Assembly (NCBI GenBank): GCA_963662175.1
Contig: OY759221.1
Span: forward strand, 23,051,027-23,115,026
Origin: Aradus depressus
Taxonomy: Eukaryota > Arthropoda > Insecta > Hemiptera > Aradidae
Length of the DNA stretch: 64,000 nucleotides
Reading direction: 5' to 3'
Shown here piece by piece: positions 34,640-47,015 of this stretch (position 1 is its first letter; the number at the start of each line of letters is the position of its first letter). A program made the position numbers and the translations under genes. The notes under the pieces were generated by a model. The model saw only the letters and a program-made list of their open reading frames with translations. It searched no databases and had not been told where the DNA came from.

Positions 34640-34938
34640 TCATGCCCGGGCTATAACTACGCATCATATCGCCTACTACCAGAGTGGTTTTCGTCGCTCT
34701 GGTAGATATGAGCCTGACTCTAAAGTGGAAGTCCTTACTTTTGCCTTCCCTGATTTATTGACCTAGAGTAGGGGTCTTTAATGAGTACCTGACATCGTAC
34801 AGTCTCGGGACCATGGCTTAGCTTCCCATTCGAAGTACGGCGTGCTCGAGGTATTTTCACCTCCTAGGTAGAAATCGTAAGGGACTGGAAGCCGCGATCT
34901 TGGGCTCAATGGGCTAATAGGCTACCGGCGCCCTCTGC
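34640..34938 (-). repeat. SINE-A copy in the 5' UTR intron of gene D
   Basis: From 'catgcccgggctataactac' to the tRNA-like head 'gctaccggcgccctctg'. Same orientation as gene D. It forms an inverted pair with the next copy. Confidence 0.78.
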
Positions 34939-34967
34939 TGTAATTATATATTATATATAAATTGAAA

Positions 34968-35230
34968 CCCGGCCGAAGCCCTTAGGTTTTTTATCTGGGA
35001 GATGAAAAAACTTTGAGCACGGTGTCCTTCGGATGGGAAGTTAAGCAATGGTTCCAAGCCTGTTCGATGTCAGTTACTCGTTTATGACCCCTACTCTAGG
35101 TGAATAAAAATTAAGGGTAGGCAAAATTTAAGACCCCTAGAGTAGAATCGGGTTCATGTACACCAGAGTGACAAAAGAGCGCTCTGATAGTAGGAGATAT
35201 GACCTTGTAGTTAAAGCCAACTATGAATTA
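34968..35230 (+). repeat. SINE-A, inverted copy
   Basis: Starts in the head region ('cccggccgaagcccttagg') and runs to 'agttaaagcc' in plus orientation. The first 30-40 bases of the head are missing. Only ~30 bases separate it from the copy at 34640-34938. Confidence 0.75.
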
Positions 35231-35394
35231 AGAATCTCCTTACACAACCCAAAAGTAACTTTATTTTATTTATATGAAAATAGAAAAAACGAATAGGTTT
35301 AGTCCCCTAAGAACTATGACTTCTTAAACTGAGGAGTTATTATTGTTTGAATATATTTCGGAGATCTGTGTTTATATTGTCCATAAATGTATTT

Positions 35395-35545
35395 TATACT
35401 CGTTAAAGACCCCTACCCTAGGTGAATAAATCAGAGCAAAATTTAAGACTTCCAGAGTAGAATCGGGGTCATGTCCACCGGATCGTCGAAAGATCGATCT
35501 AGTAGTAGGTAATATGACATAGTTAAAGCCCGGGCATTATTCACA
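35395..35545 (+). repeat. SINE-A, 3' part only
   Basis: Contains 'cgttaaagacccctacccta', 'ggggtcatgtccaccgg' and 'gttaaagcccgggcatt'. The head is missing. Confidence 0.68.
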
Positions 35546-35662
35546 ATACCTAACTTCACCATTTAGGTTTGATAAAAACTATTTAGTAAAATAGCGTGAA
35601 AATGAAAATTTCGTCTGTTCGTTGGCTCACTCAAATGTATATTAATGAAATAACTAGACTAC

Positions 35663-35720
35663 CTGTTTATATCTTGAAGTTGAAATGGAGGGAATCGTTC
35701 CCAACTGAGCTCTTATATAG
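35663..35720 (-). promoter_or_regulatory. Promoter and short 5' exon of gene D
   Basis: On the minus strand TATATAAG (35712-35719) is followed ~31 bases later by CCATTTC and a ~25-base exon ending 'gatataaacag' with donor GTAGTC at 35662. It is clearly related to the module of gene E (43435-43491): both end in AAACAG|GTAG and share 'caactt' just before. The intron runs to the acceptor at 34346. Confidence 0.7.
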
Positions 35721-37189
35721 GATTGCTTAAGTAATTGTTATGGGTAATGTAATCATCGTTTTTTTTTTTTTCAATTATTTGATAAATAAATTAGTTGTAG
35801 GTCAAACATATGGAACAAGGGCTTTTGTGATGTCGCAATTTAACTGATGTCATTGTATATTATTGGTGACCTAAAACAAATAAAAGAAATCTCTACTTAG
35901 GCCACCTTGAAACAATAGGCATTTTGTGCAATACAGTTGATAAAATAACAACGTTCAGGAGCATCTTGTAATAATATTGTTGTGTATTGTCATGTTTGTA
36001 GTGTATGGGATGAGCGCATTCAGTAAGGCAATAGCACCCTAATAACCACTACGAGTGCAAAAAAGCTCCGATTACTTTTGGAAAAATTCAATTTCACCTG
36101 AGATCATTTTTCTCCAGGAGAGAGTGGAGACATAAAATTGTAAAAATTAAGAATAAAACAATAAAAAATTCTCCCATTCATCAACCTTCGATGTGGAAAA
36201 AAAATCTGAGAATTTCGTTTAGAATTTTCCTGACTTCGGGACATTTTTCTGAGTACTTAGACTTGCGGACAGACAGGCAGATAGGACGAATAAGGATAAA
36301 TTTTTACAATCTTCGACCCAAGGAACCCTGCATTTTTTATTTTATTTTCTCTCTTACATATAAAGTACTAATGTATATGTACATACACATATGTATTAGT
36401 ATGGCTTTTATTTTCCATTTATTATTTGAAAGCAGATTGTAAGAATTATATTTACATTTGAAGGCATCCCTTAGGCCCGAGAAGATGTTTATAGTAATGG
36501 ACTGGATACAATTATGTTACCAACTCAATATAGCCATAATGATCTTTCTGATAACGTTTTTCTCAAGAGTTGTGGATAGGAATTGTTCATAAGGCAGGAA
36601 GGAGGATTTTTTTTTATGGCATGGGATCACCATAATGGAGTATATATCTTGAGGAAACATCATTGATAAATATCTCTAAGTATATCCTTATTTTTAAATT
36701 CCTTTATCACCGAGTCGCCAGAGCCCTGCAAAGTGGCACAGTTTGATCCATCACTGGGCTTATATCATCTAGCCCAGGCCATGAGCCTATTTAGGGTTTG
36801 TTTAACAGCTGTTCTGTTCTTCCCCCACTCTAAACATTGGACATTTGTTTATATTATTTATTTTCAAGGTGTTTTTTTTATTTACAGTGAAGGTTTAAAG
36901 CTCTTTTCTCAAAATGAATTAAATGCTAGTGCACTTCTGTATTAATTTGATGGTTGGAAATCCAACGAGCCTTTCTCAAAATAATCAATAAGGTTTTTAA
37001 AAAAATATTATTTAAAAAAATATAAAATTAAGTACAAGGTTATTGCAATATTTACATTTTATTGTTGTGTTCAGTTTGAACGTTTATAAAAAGCTCGAAA
37101 TTAACTAAAAGTGTATATATTTCCCGTTTAACGTCGAGTACAATAATTTCAATAGTAATTATTACGAATAATGTTATATTTGTTTTGGT
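35721..37189. other. Intergenic, no gene seen
   Basis: AT-rich. Plus open frames at 36191-36442 and 36733-36945 have no protein-family features, no credible splice context and biased composition; not called. Confidence 0.4.
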
Positions 37190-37375
37190 TTTTTGTGACT
37201 CCTAAGCTGTAACTATGAGACCACATCGTCTACTACAAGAGGGCTTTTCGCTGATGAACCCGACTTGTGGGAGTTCATAATTTTTCCCATCCATGTTTTG
37301 GTAGGGTGTCTTGAACGAGTAGCTGAGATCTCACAGGTTCGATTGCATCGTTTAACGTCCCATCTTAATTACTAA
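37190..37375 (-). repeat. SINE-A, highly diverged
   Basis: Recognisable pieces: 'ctgtaactatgagaccaca', 'ctactacaagagggc', 'gaacccgacttgtgggagtt', 'gtttaacgtcccatc'. No tRNA-like head. One of the oldest copies here. Confidence 0.55.
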
Positions 37376-38053
37376 TTTTCTGGTGTTTGGCCAAAAGAGC
37401 TTAAGTCAGTAAATCTGAATTTTAGGAGAGGAAAATTCTGAAGGTTTGAAAAATTCCTCCAAATCAGGTAAAACTTTATGTTACTTCAAATAGTATTTCA
37501 ATAAAAGTATTAAATATAAACAAAGTATAATATTCCAACAATCAGTTACATATGGTAAAAATATTTAAATGCACTAAGTCCTTTGGATCACAAGACTTAT
37601 TCTGACTTAAGCACTATTTCCCTAACACCAGAAAATGTTTAACTAACAAAAAGAAATTCAACATTTACATAAATACAACCTTTTATTTTTAACTTCAACT
37701 AGGACAGACAGGAAGAAGAGGTGTTTGTTGTACACCCGGCAACATTAATAAATGATCATTTAGGCTTTCCAACAAGGAGAAAAAATATTTTTAATTGTTT
37801 GTCAATATATTTATTTTATTTTATTACATTCTCTGTAATTTGTCTGTATTATTATTATAATTTTTTTACTTTATCATCAAAAACATTTGTTCTGTATAAC
37901 CATGAGTTTTCGTTGAGCACAAAACATAATCATGTCACTGAATTTAATGTTTTATATTAGTAGTTCACTTCCTGGAGAACCGTTTACTTTCTTGGACATA
38001 TTAATATATATACAATAAAAGTATGTATTTAATTGTTGTCGATACTATCTTAA

Positions 38054-39090
38054 TGACATGTCAGTGGTCGGAATTTCAAAAAAGCTGGCCAAAAGTCGAA
38101 AAATTTAGGCGCGTTTTTAGACGTAAGTACCGCGGAAATACCTTCAGAGGGAGCCACTGAATGAAACTGTGAAGTGGAAAATTTATTCTATCTACATATT
38201 TCTAAGTGTAGGCTGGCGGAAAACGTGACAATTTTTTCTTTTGAATTGTTAATGCATTTTAACAGTTAAACAAATAGTGTTTCTCGGAAAATTTCGCAAC
38301 AACAACATTCAACAAAATATGGCCGACAATTGTGGAGGTTAGTAGATAATATTTATGCTGTATTCCTATTTTTTTTCATCAAGTGATCTCCTGAGCGGCT
38401 TTTTGAAGTTAACCTCAATTATAACATAACCCAAAGTTTCAAAGTATGGAAACTTTTTTATCTCGCAAGATCCCGCATTGATTCAAAGTGGAGAGTGTTA
38501 AGGGATGTCCATTTTATTCAGCCGTTAAAGAATTGGGTGCCCCCGCCTGCTCCTGTATGTGTAATTTATCATCCTCAAAAACCTTTGAATGGGAAAATTA
38601 TCATTCATATATTAATTTTTTGGACTTTGGTCCGCCATATTGGATCCGCCATCTTGTTTTTGAGTGCAAGATCACTTTTTTTATAAAAACTGATATCAAA
38701 TTTGAATTTAGCGCCCTCAAAAACCCTTAAATGTGAAAATTATCCTTCATCCATCAATTTTTTGATTTTTGATCCGCAATATTGGATTCGCCATCTTGTT
38801 TTTGAGTGTAATATCACTTTTTTGTCACTTTAACGTCAAATTCGAATTCAGTGCCCTCAAAAACCCCTTAATGTAAGAATTATCCATCGTATATTTATTT
38901 TTTAATTTTTTGTCCGCCATATTGGGTCCGCCATCTTGTTTTTGAGTTTGCCTTTGAAGTTTTCAAAAAACCAATGTCAGATTCGGATTCAGCGACCTCG
39001 AAAACGTATATATACATCACAATTTCACTTGTTTTCTTTAATTTCGACTTTTGGCCAGCTTTTTTGGAATTCCGATGTCATGACATTATG
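38054..39090. mobile_element. ~1.03-kb TIR element with internal 'GCCATCTTG' tandem repeats
   Basis: The ends contain a ~40-bp inverted repeat (shared core 'aaaaaagctggccaaaagtc'). Between about 38560 and 39000 lie three-plus copies of a ~125-bp unit with 'ttggatccgccatcttgttt' and 'ccctcaaaaaccc'. GACAT or a similar short word flanks each end, but the exact duplication is uncertain. No transposase. Superfamily not assigned. Confidence 0.72.
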
Positions 39091-39431
39091 AAAATATTTA
39101 TATATCTGCATTTCCTTTTTTATTTCTTTCTATGTTTGGGTTTCATAAAAAGAAAAGTAGGGACATATTTTTAAATTATAGGAAAATTAATAATCGTAAC
39201 CTTTTATTTGATATTTTGTATTTTTACTATAAACTACAGAAACCAAAAATTGTACAAAAAAAATCACTAAAACAGAATCAAAAAGAAAATAAGGATATCT
39301 ACTTGTTGCTGTGTTTTTATCTCAATATATGTTTTTTTAAATCTCGCACCAAAGGAACATTATCGTAAAACAGCTAATTCTATGGTAAATAATAATTTTG
39401 TTAATAGTTAATCTGAATTGTTGTTAATGAA

Positions 39432-41173
39432 TTATAGACTGGTTTTGATATGTTTTTGAATAACATTCTGGACACAGTTCTGGAATGCACTTGGAGCTGA
39501 GCTGGTCTGAGACAGTTCAACTTCGTCTCCATCCGTTCTGCTATATCCGTAAGAGCTGCTTGGCTTGTAAGAAGGCTTGCTTGGCTTGTTGTAAGAAGGC
39601 TTGCTTGGCTTGTTGTAAGAAGGCTTGTAGTATGATTCATCACTCTCGCTTGAACTATATGAGCTTGGTTTGTATGATGAGCCATATGAGGATCCATATG
39701 AGTCGCCGTATGAGTCACCATATGAACCACCATATGAATTGTATGGTTTCACAATTACGGCTGGCTTGACAATGACTGGTTTCAAGATGAGACCAAGGGT
39801 TTTTTGGATGTCACCATCAGTTTCTGTCGAACGGAACTGCGCACATGTTTCCAGAGCAGTGTCATGTAATTGACGAATTTTCTCAGAGCTTGCCCCGTGA
39901 GTTGCACCTGTAACAAAAACAAGTATGAAATATTTGAGTTTTATAGAATTGTATTTATATGTACCTCCGACGGTACCAAGTTCGGATCACTGTGGTACAG
40001 TTCTTCCTTAAGTAAGTTCAGTGAAAAGTACAGAAACGCCATTAAACTACCTACTATTTATAGGAATTTATTTTCTTGTATTGAGAATATGATAGTTGTT
40101 GTGACTCATGCCTGGGCTTTAACTATGATGTCATATTGTCTACTACCAGGGCGATCTTTTTTCACTCTGTTGGACATGAGCCCGACTCTACTGTGGGTAT
40201 CATAATTTTTGTCTACCCAGATTTGTTTATTCACCTAGGATAGGGTTCGGGACCATTGCTTATCATTCGAAGGACGACATGCTCAAGGTTTTTACAGTTC
40301 ATTCTTGAGGAAGTTCAGTGAAGGATACAGCAACCCCTCACGAAACAGCAACACTATTTAACTACCGTTTGTAGAGATTTGTTTTCATCAAATTACAATT
40401 ATTTTGAATATGATTGATGTTTTTAGTACAGACTATAGACTGCCACCCTCTCCGTGTCAATTTCTACTTGTACTTCATCAAACATTTAAAAAAAAATTAA
40501 AATAAATTCGAAATTAGACTCGTAAATTATAAAAATACTCAATTTCTTTATGTACAAAAGAACAACTCATACAAAAACTAAGACTTTCGCGCTTTTATTA
40601 TTTGGCTTCATTTGGCCACCCTGCGAATTTACATAGAATAAACATTTACTAAAAGCTATTTAATTATTTCTTGTTTAACTGAATATTTTATTTATAACTT
40701 CTAAGTTGGGGAACTTGCAATAAATAAAATAAACTTATTTATTTTATTTTATTTATTTTTTATATTGTCCATACCACAAAAATTGTTGTACAAAAACTAC
40801 CGGTTTCAGCATTATACCACAGTTAGGTTTAGTTACAAATATACTATGTATATTTATTTGTATAAGTTATAAATACACTTATTTAGGTCTTAGTATATTT
40901 ACATATAACTAACTTGAAGAGTAATGCCGAAACCACAAGTTTTTGTTTAACAATTTTTTTATATAAATGACTGAATAGACATAATTTTTTATAAAAAGAA
41001 GAAGTTTGTTTAATTATTTATATATCAAATCTAAGATTCATAAAAGTAGAGGATTATTTTTTTTTAAGTCGTAATTTTTTTTACTAAATTGTTTGAGTGA
41101 CAGTTATTAAATAAGACTTACCATAGGCTGAGGTGAAGGCAACAGCAATAGTGATGAAGTATAGAAAGGCCAT
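39432..41173 (-). CDS. Family gene E: secreted two-cysteine protein, SYGD/KPSYN core
   Basis: Coding exons complement(41122..41173) and complement(39432..39907), 175 aa. Signal peptide MAFLYFITIAVAFTSAY, then phase-1 intron (G|GTAAGT). N-terminal helix SEKIRQLHDTALETCAQF has Cys39; the link KTLGLILKPVIVKPAVIVKP is close to gene D's. The core starts with YGDSYGDSYGSSYGSSY, continues with a Ser/Glu/Asp patch and two or three copies of KPSYNKPS, and ends with an acidic stretch (DGDEVELSQ). C-terminus AFQNCVQNVIQKHIKTSL has Cys162. No other Cys after the signal. The second exon starts at 41222 after acceptor TTAACAG. The most typical member: a small, clean version of gene D. Confidence 0.87.
40095..40300 (-). 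repeat. SINE-A fragment in the intron of gene E
   Basis: Runs from 'gactcatgcctgggctttaa' to 'gaaggacgacatgctcaagg' with an internal deletion between 'ggatagg' and 'gttcgggaccattg'. The head is lost. Confidence 0.7.
40680..41030. repeat. Penelope-type relic in the intron of gene E
   Basis: Contains 'ctaccggtttcagcattata' and its near-complement 'ttatatttata' to 'gccgaaaccacaag', with 'aataaaataaactt' near the ends, as in 61110-61420. These GAAACC-plus-stem blocks look like worn hammerhead regions. Class tentative. Confidence 0.4.
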
Positions 41174-41567
41174 TTTTCAACTTGTTTCTGGGACTAAAGA
41201 AGATTTTAAACCGCAGATAGTACTGTTAAATAAAATATAGAATTAATTTAGTAAACAATAGTTTTGTAAATAACAAAAATAAATTGAAGTGTATAAATTC
41301 TAAAGGTTCTGTATGCCGAAGAATATAATTATGTAGATGTTTCTTCGTACGGAGCTTAGTATCAAAACGATCTGAGCCTAAATACTCTTTGGTTTAAATC
41401 ATATTAAAAAAATTGTTATTGAATTTTTCACCCAATGAGATCTCTGCTCTTCTATTGTTATTTAGGATCTATAACAACTGTAATAGTTACGTAGATGTTT
41501 CAGGTTTAAATGGGTATATTTCAAGATATTCAGAGCCCCAAAATAAGAATTTAAAAAAAATGCATTA

Positions 41568-41918
41568 GGTTAGGTTTGGTTAGGTTTTATGACTCATGCC
41601 CTGGCTTTAACTACCAGGTCATATCGCCTACTACCAGAGTGCTCTTTCGTCACTCTGGTGGACATGAGCCCGACTCTACTGTGGGAGTCCTAAATTTTGC
41701 CTACCCTAAATTTTTATTCATCTAGGATAGGGGTTTTTAACGAGTACCTGACATTGTACAGGCTCGGGACCATCTCTTAACGTCCCATCCGAAGGACGGC
41801 GTGCTTAAGTTTATTTTACCTCCCAGATAAAATAAACTAAGAGCCTCGGTCGGGTTTCGAACCCACGATCTTGAGCTCAGAAGTCAAGCACGCTTACCAC
41901 TGAGCTACCGGCGCCCTC
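41568..41918 (-). repeat. SINE-A reference copy, full length with 15-bp duplication
   Basis: The direct repeat AAAAAAAATGCATTA lies at 41553-41567 and 41919-41933. Read on the minus strand it begins GAGGGCGCCGGTAGCTCAG (A-box-like), has B-box GGGTTCGAAACCCGACC about 60 bases in, then a ~230-bp body ('ccatccgaaggacggcgtgc' and 'ccagagtgctctttcgtcac' on the plus strand) and a 3' tail of TTAGG-like pentamers on the plus strand. tRNA-derived SINE, RNA polymerase III-transcribed by analogy. It lies in the 5' UTR intron of gene E. Confidence 0.9.
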
Positions 41919-41933
41919 AAAAAAAATGCATTA

Positions 41934-43434
41934 TATATACTTATTATTCAAACATCTTCCATTATTTCGATAGAATAGAGCCGGGAACCAATGATTCTCA
42001 AAAATCTTCAATATAATAACAGTGTCTATTTTTACACGGTGTAACTTTTTTTAAGATCTTTAGACAAAAGTTGTTCCTTTCTGAAAATGAACTCGAAACG
42101 CATTACCATAAGACTTCCTTGAGAGAATCGGGTCAACACTTTGCTAAAATTGGTCATGCGACATACTGTTTGAAAGCTAAGATTTTTTTTAAATCAGAGA
42201 AAGATTCATTTTATTAGCATTCAGGAAGGGTGTGAGTGTTATCAAACAAATATTTTATTTCAACGCGTTGTCATGTTAAAATGATAAAATATATCAAGAA
42301 ACGTTACTTGAGAAAGCTTTTTTGTATTAATGAGACCTCAGAATGAAGATAAATAAATAAAGCCTAAACTATACTTCTAAATTTAATTCCTTACAACTCT
42401 GAACTCGAAAATTATTTGGAATGGATAATTTAGAATCGAGATATTTAGTAACATGTAACAAGAAATTGTATATTTTTTTAGGCCTATTATAATTATTGAA
42501 GAATGCTTGTGCGAAGCTACGTTTATAAGACTTTTTTTTTGTACTTTTGTTCACACTATTCGATTCCCAAATATGGCCGTATAAACCTTAAACACTGTAT
42601 GGTACCAGAACCTGAGGTAGAATAGAGGGAATATTATAGTCTCTATCTATAATAGATGCTGAAACCTTGCCCTGATGGAATAATATTTCGCTCACCAACA
42701 AACACTATCAGCGAAAAATTACATTATTCTATGTGGAGAAGGGTTTGTTATACCTAATTGGCAATATTGTTGACATTTAAACTATCAATTACTATCCTTT
42801 TATTTCTTCTCTCTGAACTTTTCCTATATATTTATAATTGTTAAAGGTTTATTTAATCCCCACCGCAGGATTTCTTGAAGGGGTTACTATAGCAACCATA
42901 TATTTGTAGGAGTTGGACAAATTCAAACTAGGAATGAAAAAGAAACTTAAACAAATGAAAAAATGTTTTGTTTTTAAATGTTTTAATTATTATTAATAAA
43001 CACCATAATAATTTTGAGGATATCAATGCCTCTGAAACTGTAGGGTATTTCTCGTAGAATTGAATGGTCTGTAAAATACTACCTGAGGTAAAGCAAAACA
43101 AAACCCTTCTTGGAACATAAAATGCGATGTAAAATTATATAAAAGAAAGTACAGGGAATTTTGAATAGTAAGCATCAAGCGAAAATCAGAATATTCACTT
43201 ATTAAATTGTCATAAGCACCTCGTTGGTTGATATATGTACATATGTCTACCTATATAATGGGAAATAGGCCCAAAAATATGTTTTTTAAATTTTTTTACT
43301 GTGAAAAACCCTCAACGAACAAAATTTTCTTAAAGCCTTTGTTTTTTAATAACAACCATTTTCCGGATGGATATAGTAATTATAGCCAATCATATATGTA
43401 AGCCTGTTATATTAAGAAATGTTCAGAAGCCTAC
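41934..43434. other. 5' UTR intron region of gene E, otherwise empty
   Basis: AT-rich, no gene. At 42995-43040 is the phrase 'aacaccataataattttgag' that is duplicated at 44290-44390. Confidence 0.4.
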
Positions 43435-43491
43435 CTGTTTAAGTTTCAAAGTTGAAGTGCGAAGTGTCATTTCTATTTACATTCTTATATA
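43435..43491 (-). promoter_or_regulatory. Promoter and short 5' exon of gene E
   Basis: Minus strand: TATATAAG (43484-43491), a GCACTTC start-like site ~31 bases later, and an exon ending 'gaaacttaaacag' with donor GTAGGC at 43434. Same spacing and exon end as gene D's module. Confidence 0.7.
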
Positions 43492-43692
43492 TGATTTCTT
43501 AGCTAATTAATATGTGTGATTATTCTTTAAAAAATGAGATAAAAAAAATTTAGTAACAGGTCAAACATTTGGAACAAGGGCTCATGGTATGTCGAAACAT
43601 AAGTTATCATAGTTTCACCAATTAGTTACTGACCTTAACATGTAAGGAAACATTTACTGAGGCCAGGCCTGCATTCTGTCTGGAAAATCGGC

Positions 43693-43732
<40 letters not shown>

Positions 43733-44284
43733 TGTAGAGACCTCATTTCTGTTTGAAGCCCATCGTAGATATTTTGAGAGAATCTTCGTGAATAATAATA
43801 TATATAAAAGAAAAGGTGTTGATTGCACTTTTGCATTGCATTTCATGATAACCTTGTTTATAGTCTGTCGTAATGACTGATATTATTTATTTAATTGACA
43901 GCCCTATTTATGTACATATATCATGTATTGACAAAACGAAAATAAAGGATATATGAGAAAAAAAGATTAATTTTATTTTTTGTGAAAAAGTTCAAATTCT
44001 TGTGGTCCTAACATTGCTTACTGGTCAATCTGCATGTTTCCATATTCATGACACTCAAGAGTTGTGACATTCTGTTTCCAGGCTAAACGAAGAAAAAGTG
44101 TTGTATTGAAGAAATATCTAAGTTAAAACACAGCAGTTATTCACTGTTATACATTGTACTCGAGAAATAGGTATCATTCGTCAAATTATGTACCAGATTA
44201 AAATTATGAAGCTTACGTCGAAATGGAATTTAATGTGGTAAGGAAAATGTTTTATAAGATTTAATGCATGTATTTAAGTTAATC

Positions 44285-44410
44285 ATAATCTTATGAACGA
44301 GTTAATAAACATCATAATAATTTTGAGGATATCAATGCCTCTTATGAACGAGTTAATAAACACCATAATAATTTTGAGGATATCAATGCCTCTGAAATCA
44401 ATGCCTCTCC
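44285..44410. repeat. 51-bp direct duplication
   Basis: 'ttatgaacgagttaataaac' to 'gatatcaatgcctc' occurs twice in tandem, then a shorter third piece ('tgaaatcaatgcctc'). A single copy is at 42990-43040, so it belongs to a dispersed element. Next to it, 'ccacaatatgtccgcg' also occurs near 25005. Confidence 0.75.
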
Positions 44411-44699
44411 ACAATATGTCCGCGTTCCTCAAATTAGAAGTTGTTAATCATAATCGTCAAATGGAGACTAACATCGATTTAGAACTAGTTGAGAACCTTG
44501 GTTACACTCTCTTTCTTTTTCGAAATTTTTAGTTCTTCGCCTATAAGGAAATAAGTGAACTGTTGTATTACATTGAAAAAAGTGACTCTCATTTTTAAAA
44601 ACAACTGCAGATCAAAAAGTTCTTTCATATTCGTGAATCATTTCGAAAGCTGAAAGGTCATCGGATGAATCACCCTTTTACATATTTTTTTCACATCCC

Positions 44700-45359
44700 C
44701 ATTTGTCGATTTTCGTGAAACACAGAATATAAATAGGGCCTGGAGTGGGACGGACATCAATTTTCCAGTTTCCAGTTATTTTAATAGAGCCAATTCTCCA
44801 TTAACTTTTTAAATACAATTTTGAGTAAAGCTTAATTTGCCTCAGAGTTATTTTTTCACAGAGTTTGAATATCATTGAAACAATAGCGTAGAAGTTATGC
44901 CCCCCTTGTTGCGTTTGAATGAAGTTTAAAATCTGAAGTGGTTTTGGTCGTGCCATGAAAATCTACCCAAATTAATTCCAGAAATTTAATGTATTTCCAA
45001 AATTTGGAATTTGAATACATTTTATTCCTCATGAACGTTTTCGAAAACATTTTGAATGAGCTCCCAGATACCCCAGAGATTCCTTTTCGTTGAATTGACA
45101 TTGAAACAGTGGTATAGTTATGCCGTGTTGACAATGCACAGTACATACTTTTCCTGATGAACGGGCTTCGTCCAGAAAACTACCCCTAAAAAAATATATT
45201 ATTTGGTAAATATTTTGATATCGTTGTTGTTGAACCGCAACCTCAGATGTCTAAATTTTAATCCACCCTGTCGCCACGGGAAAGTCTACATATTCGAGCG
45301 GTGAGTCGGACCGCCTCATTGTCACATGGGGATAGTTTAGGGGCGGTTATTATAAGTTT
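44700..45359. other. Intergenic; isolated TATAAATAG at 44729
   Basis: 'gaatataaatagggcctgga' with ATCAATTTT ~28 bases on looks like an arthropod core promoter on the plus strand, but I see no coding exon behind it. Otherwise unremarkable. Confidence 0.25.
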
Positions 45360-45672
45360 ATAAGTTAGTTATAACTCATGCCCGGCTTTAAATACTAGGC
45401 CATATCGCCTACTACCAGAGCGCTATTTCGTTGCTTTGGTGGACATGAGTGCGATTTTACTATATGAGTACTACATTTTGCGCAGCCTAAATTTTTATTC
45501 ACCTGAGGTAGGGGTCTTTAACGAGTACAGGCTTGGGACCATCGTTTAACGTCCCATCCGAAGGACGGCTTGCTTAAGTTTATTTTACCTCCCAGATAAA
45601 ATAAAGTAAGGGCCTCGGCGGGGTTTCGCTCAGTAAGCAAGGACGCATACCATTGAGCTATCGGCGCCTTGG
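45360..45672 (-). repeat. SINE-A, near full length
   Basis: From 'actcatgcccggctttaaat' to 'gagctatcggcgcct', with a small deletion in the B-box region ('cggggtttcgctcagtaag'). Confidence 0.78.
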
Positions 45673-46552
45673 TATGTTTATTTTCTACTTCGTTTTCACT
45701 TCCGAGGATTCTTTAGTAACTACATCACGGCTTTCTGCAATGGTATCTATAAAATAAATTGTAGATTTTGTTTATTTTTATAACTATTTTTTGTATGGTA
45801 GTTATAACTCCTAAAAGTCAAACGTATTCACAGCCACAATGGTGTGAGAGGCGGTGAACCATGGCGTGGAACCCTCGCAACGTCTAGTTTTTTCTTTCCA
45901 ACTATAAAAACTAGTAAATGAGAAGACCAATAGTATGTCTTATTTTTGGTTTATAAAGAATTTATTTGATTTATAGGTGTCAGCGAGTTATTCTTTCAAA
46001 AAGTTGATTATGACCACATACATAGACTTTGTGTTCTTATTTAGTGGTTCTCACATAATAAACTTCTGAAATATATCCAACGAAATAATTTCGTAAGTTG
46101 AATTGCTTTGTTCTTATGCTATTCGCAGTAAATTTCTTTTCCATGACGTAGCCTGGCAATCTATGTAATTGAAATTCATCCGTTGTTCAGCTCTATCGTA
46201 TTCATTTGATTTGTCAAAGTGTGTTATAGGCACTTAAATCGTATGTTATGATATTAAAAAACAATACCCAATAAGTAGGTTATCGTGTATTTTGTCATAG
46301 AGTAGTTTTGATTGGTGCCGAGGGAGGTGGAATTGATAAGTATAGACAGGATTTATCGAAACCTGACACGTTTTATGCTTATTGACTGAAGGGGTTGCTT
46401 CGGGTACATAGTCGTCAATCGTGGACTCAACTAACCATATTCTAAAATTTCTTTGAAAAATATAAAGCAGAAACTGTAGATCATTTAGATGTTCTTCCGT
46501 TTGTTTTATTTATAATTGCCCTTCGTGTGGCAACGCTTACTACCACGCTGCG

Positions 46553-46750
46553 ATGTAGCTCTAGCCTCTGTCACATGTGTTACGTGGCTCTAGCCTCTGT
46601 CACAGTGTGTCACGTGGCTCTAGGCTCTGTCACATGGCTCTAGTCTCTGTCACAGTGTCACGTGGCTCTAGTCTCTGTCACAGTGAGTCACGTAGCTCTA
46701 GCCTCTGTCACAGTGAGTCACGTGGCTCTAGCGTCTGTCATAGTCACTTA
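46553..46750. repeat. Minisatellite of 'ctctgtcacagtgagtcacg' type, ~31-bp unit
   Basis: About six imperfect copies containing 'gtggctctagcctctgtcac', with unit length varying by deletions. The plus-strand frame through it (46577-46831) is a by-product of the repeat. Confidence 0.85.
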
Positions 46751-47015
46751 GGCAATAGGTTCGCTAACACCTCACTCTCCGTCAAATTTGCTATAGTGCG
46801 AGTGCGACTCCATCCCACATTGTATAAATAGCACTTTTTGACGTCACGAACTCTTTAAGTATTATGATTCTACAATTGTAAAATTGGTGTGTCACTTACT
46901 TGGCTCCTCGGCATTAATAAAAATTCCTAGGTCGATAATTTATAATATTATTATATATAATACATTATTACAGCATCACTTTTCCCATTTATTTTTTCCC
47001 TTCCCAAAAAATAAC

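Noticed and set aside
41840..41918. tRNA gene (A and B boxes with GGTTCGAA-type core)
   Set aside because: The sequence does not fold into a tRNA acceptor and anticodon arm, is repeated many times with the same ~270-bp body, and is flanked by a target duplication. It is a SINE head.
43697..43724. Possible origin or regulatory element at a (TA)n tract
   Set aside because: Simple microsatellite. Similar tracts occur at 3018, 15421 and 21011 without any shared context.
44729..44775. Plus-strand core promoter (TATAAATAG with ATCAATTTT)
   Set aside because: Kept only as a note: no coding exon or splice donor with support follows in the next 4 kb.
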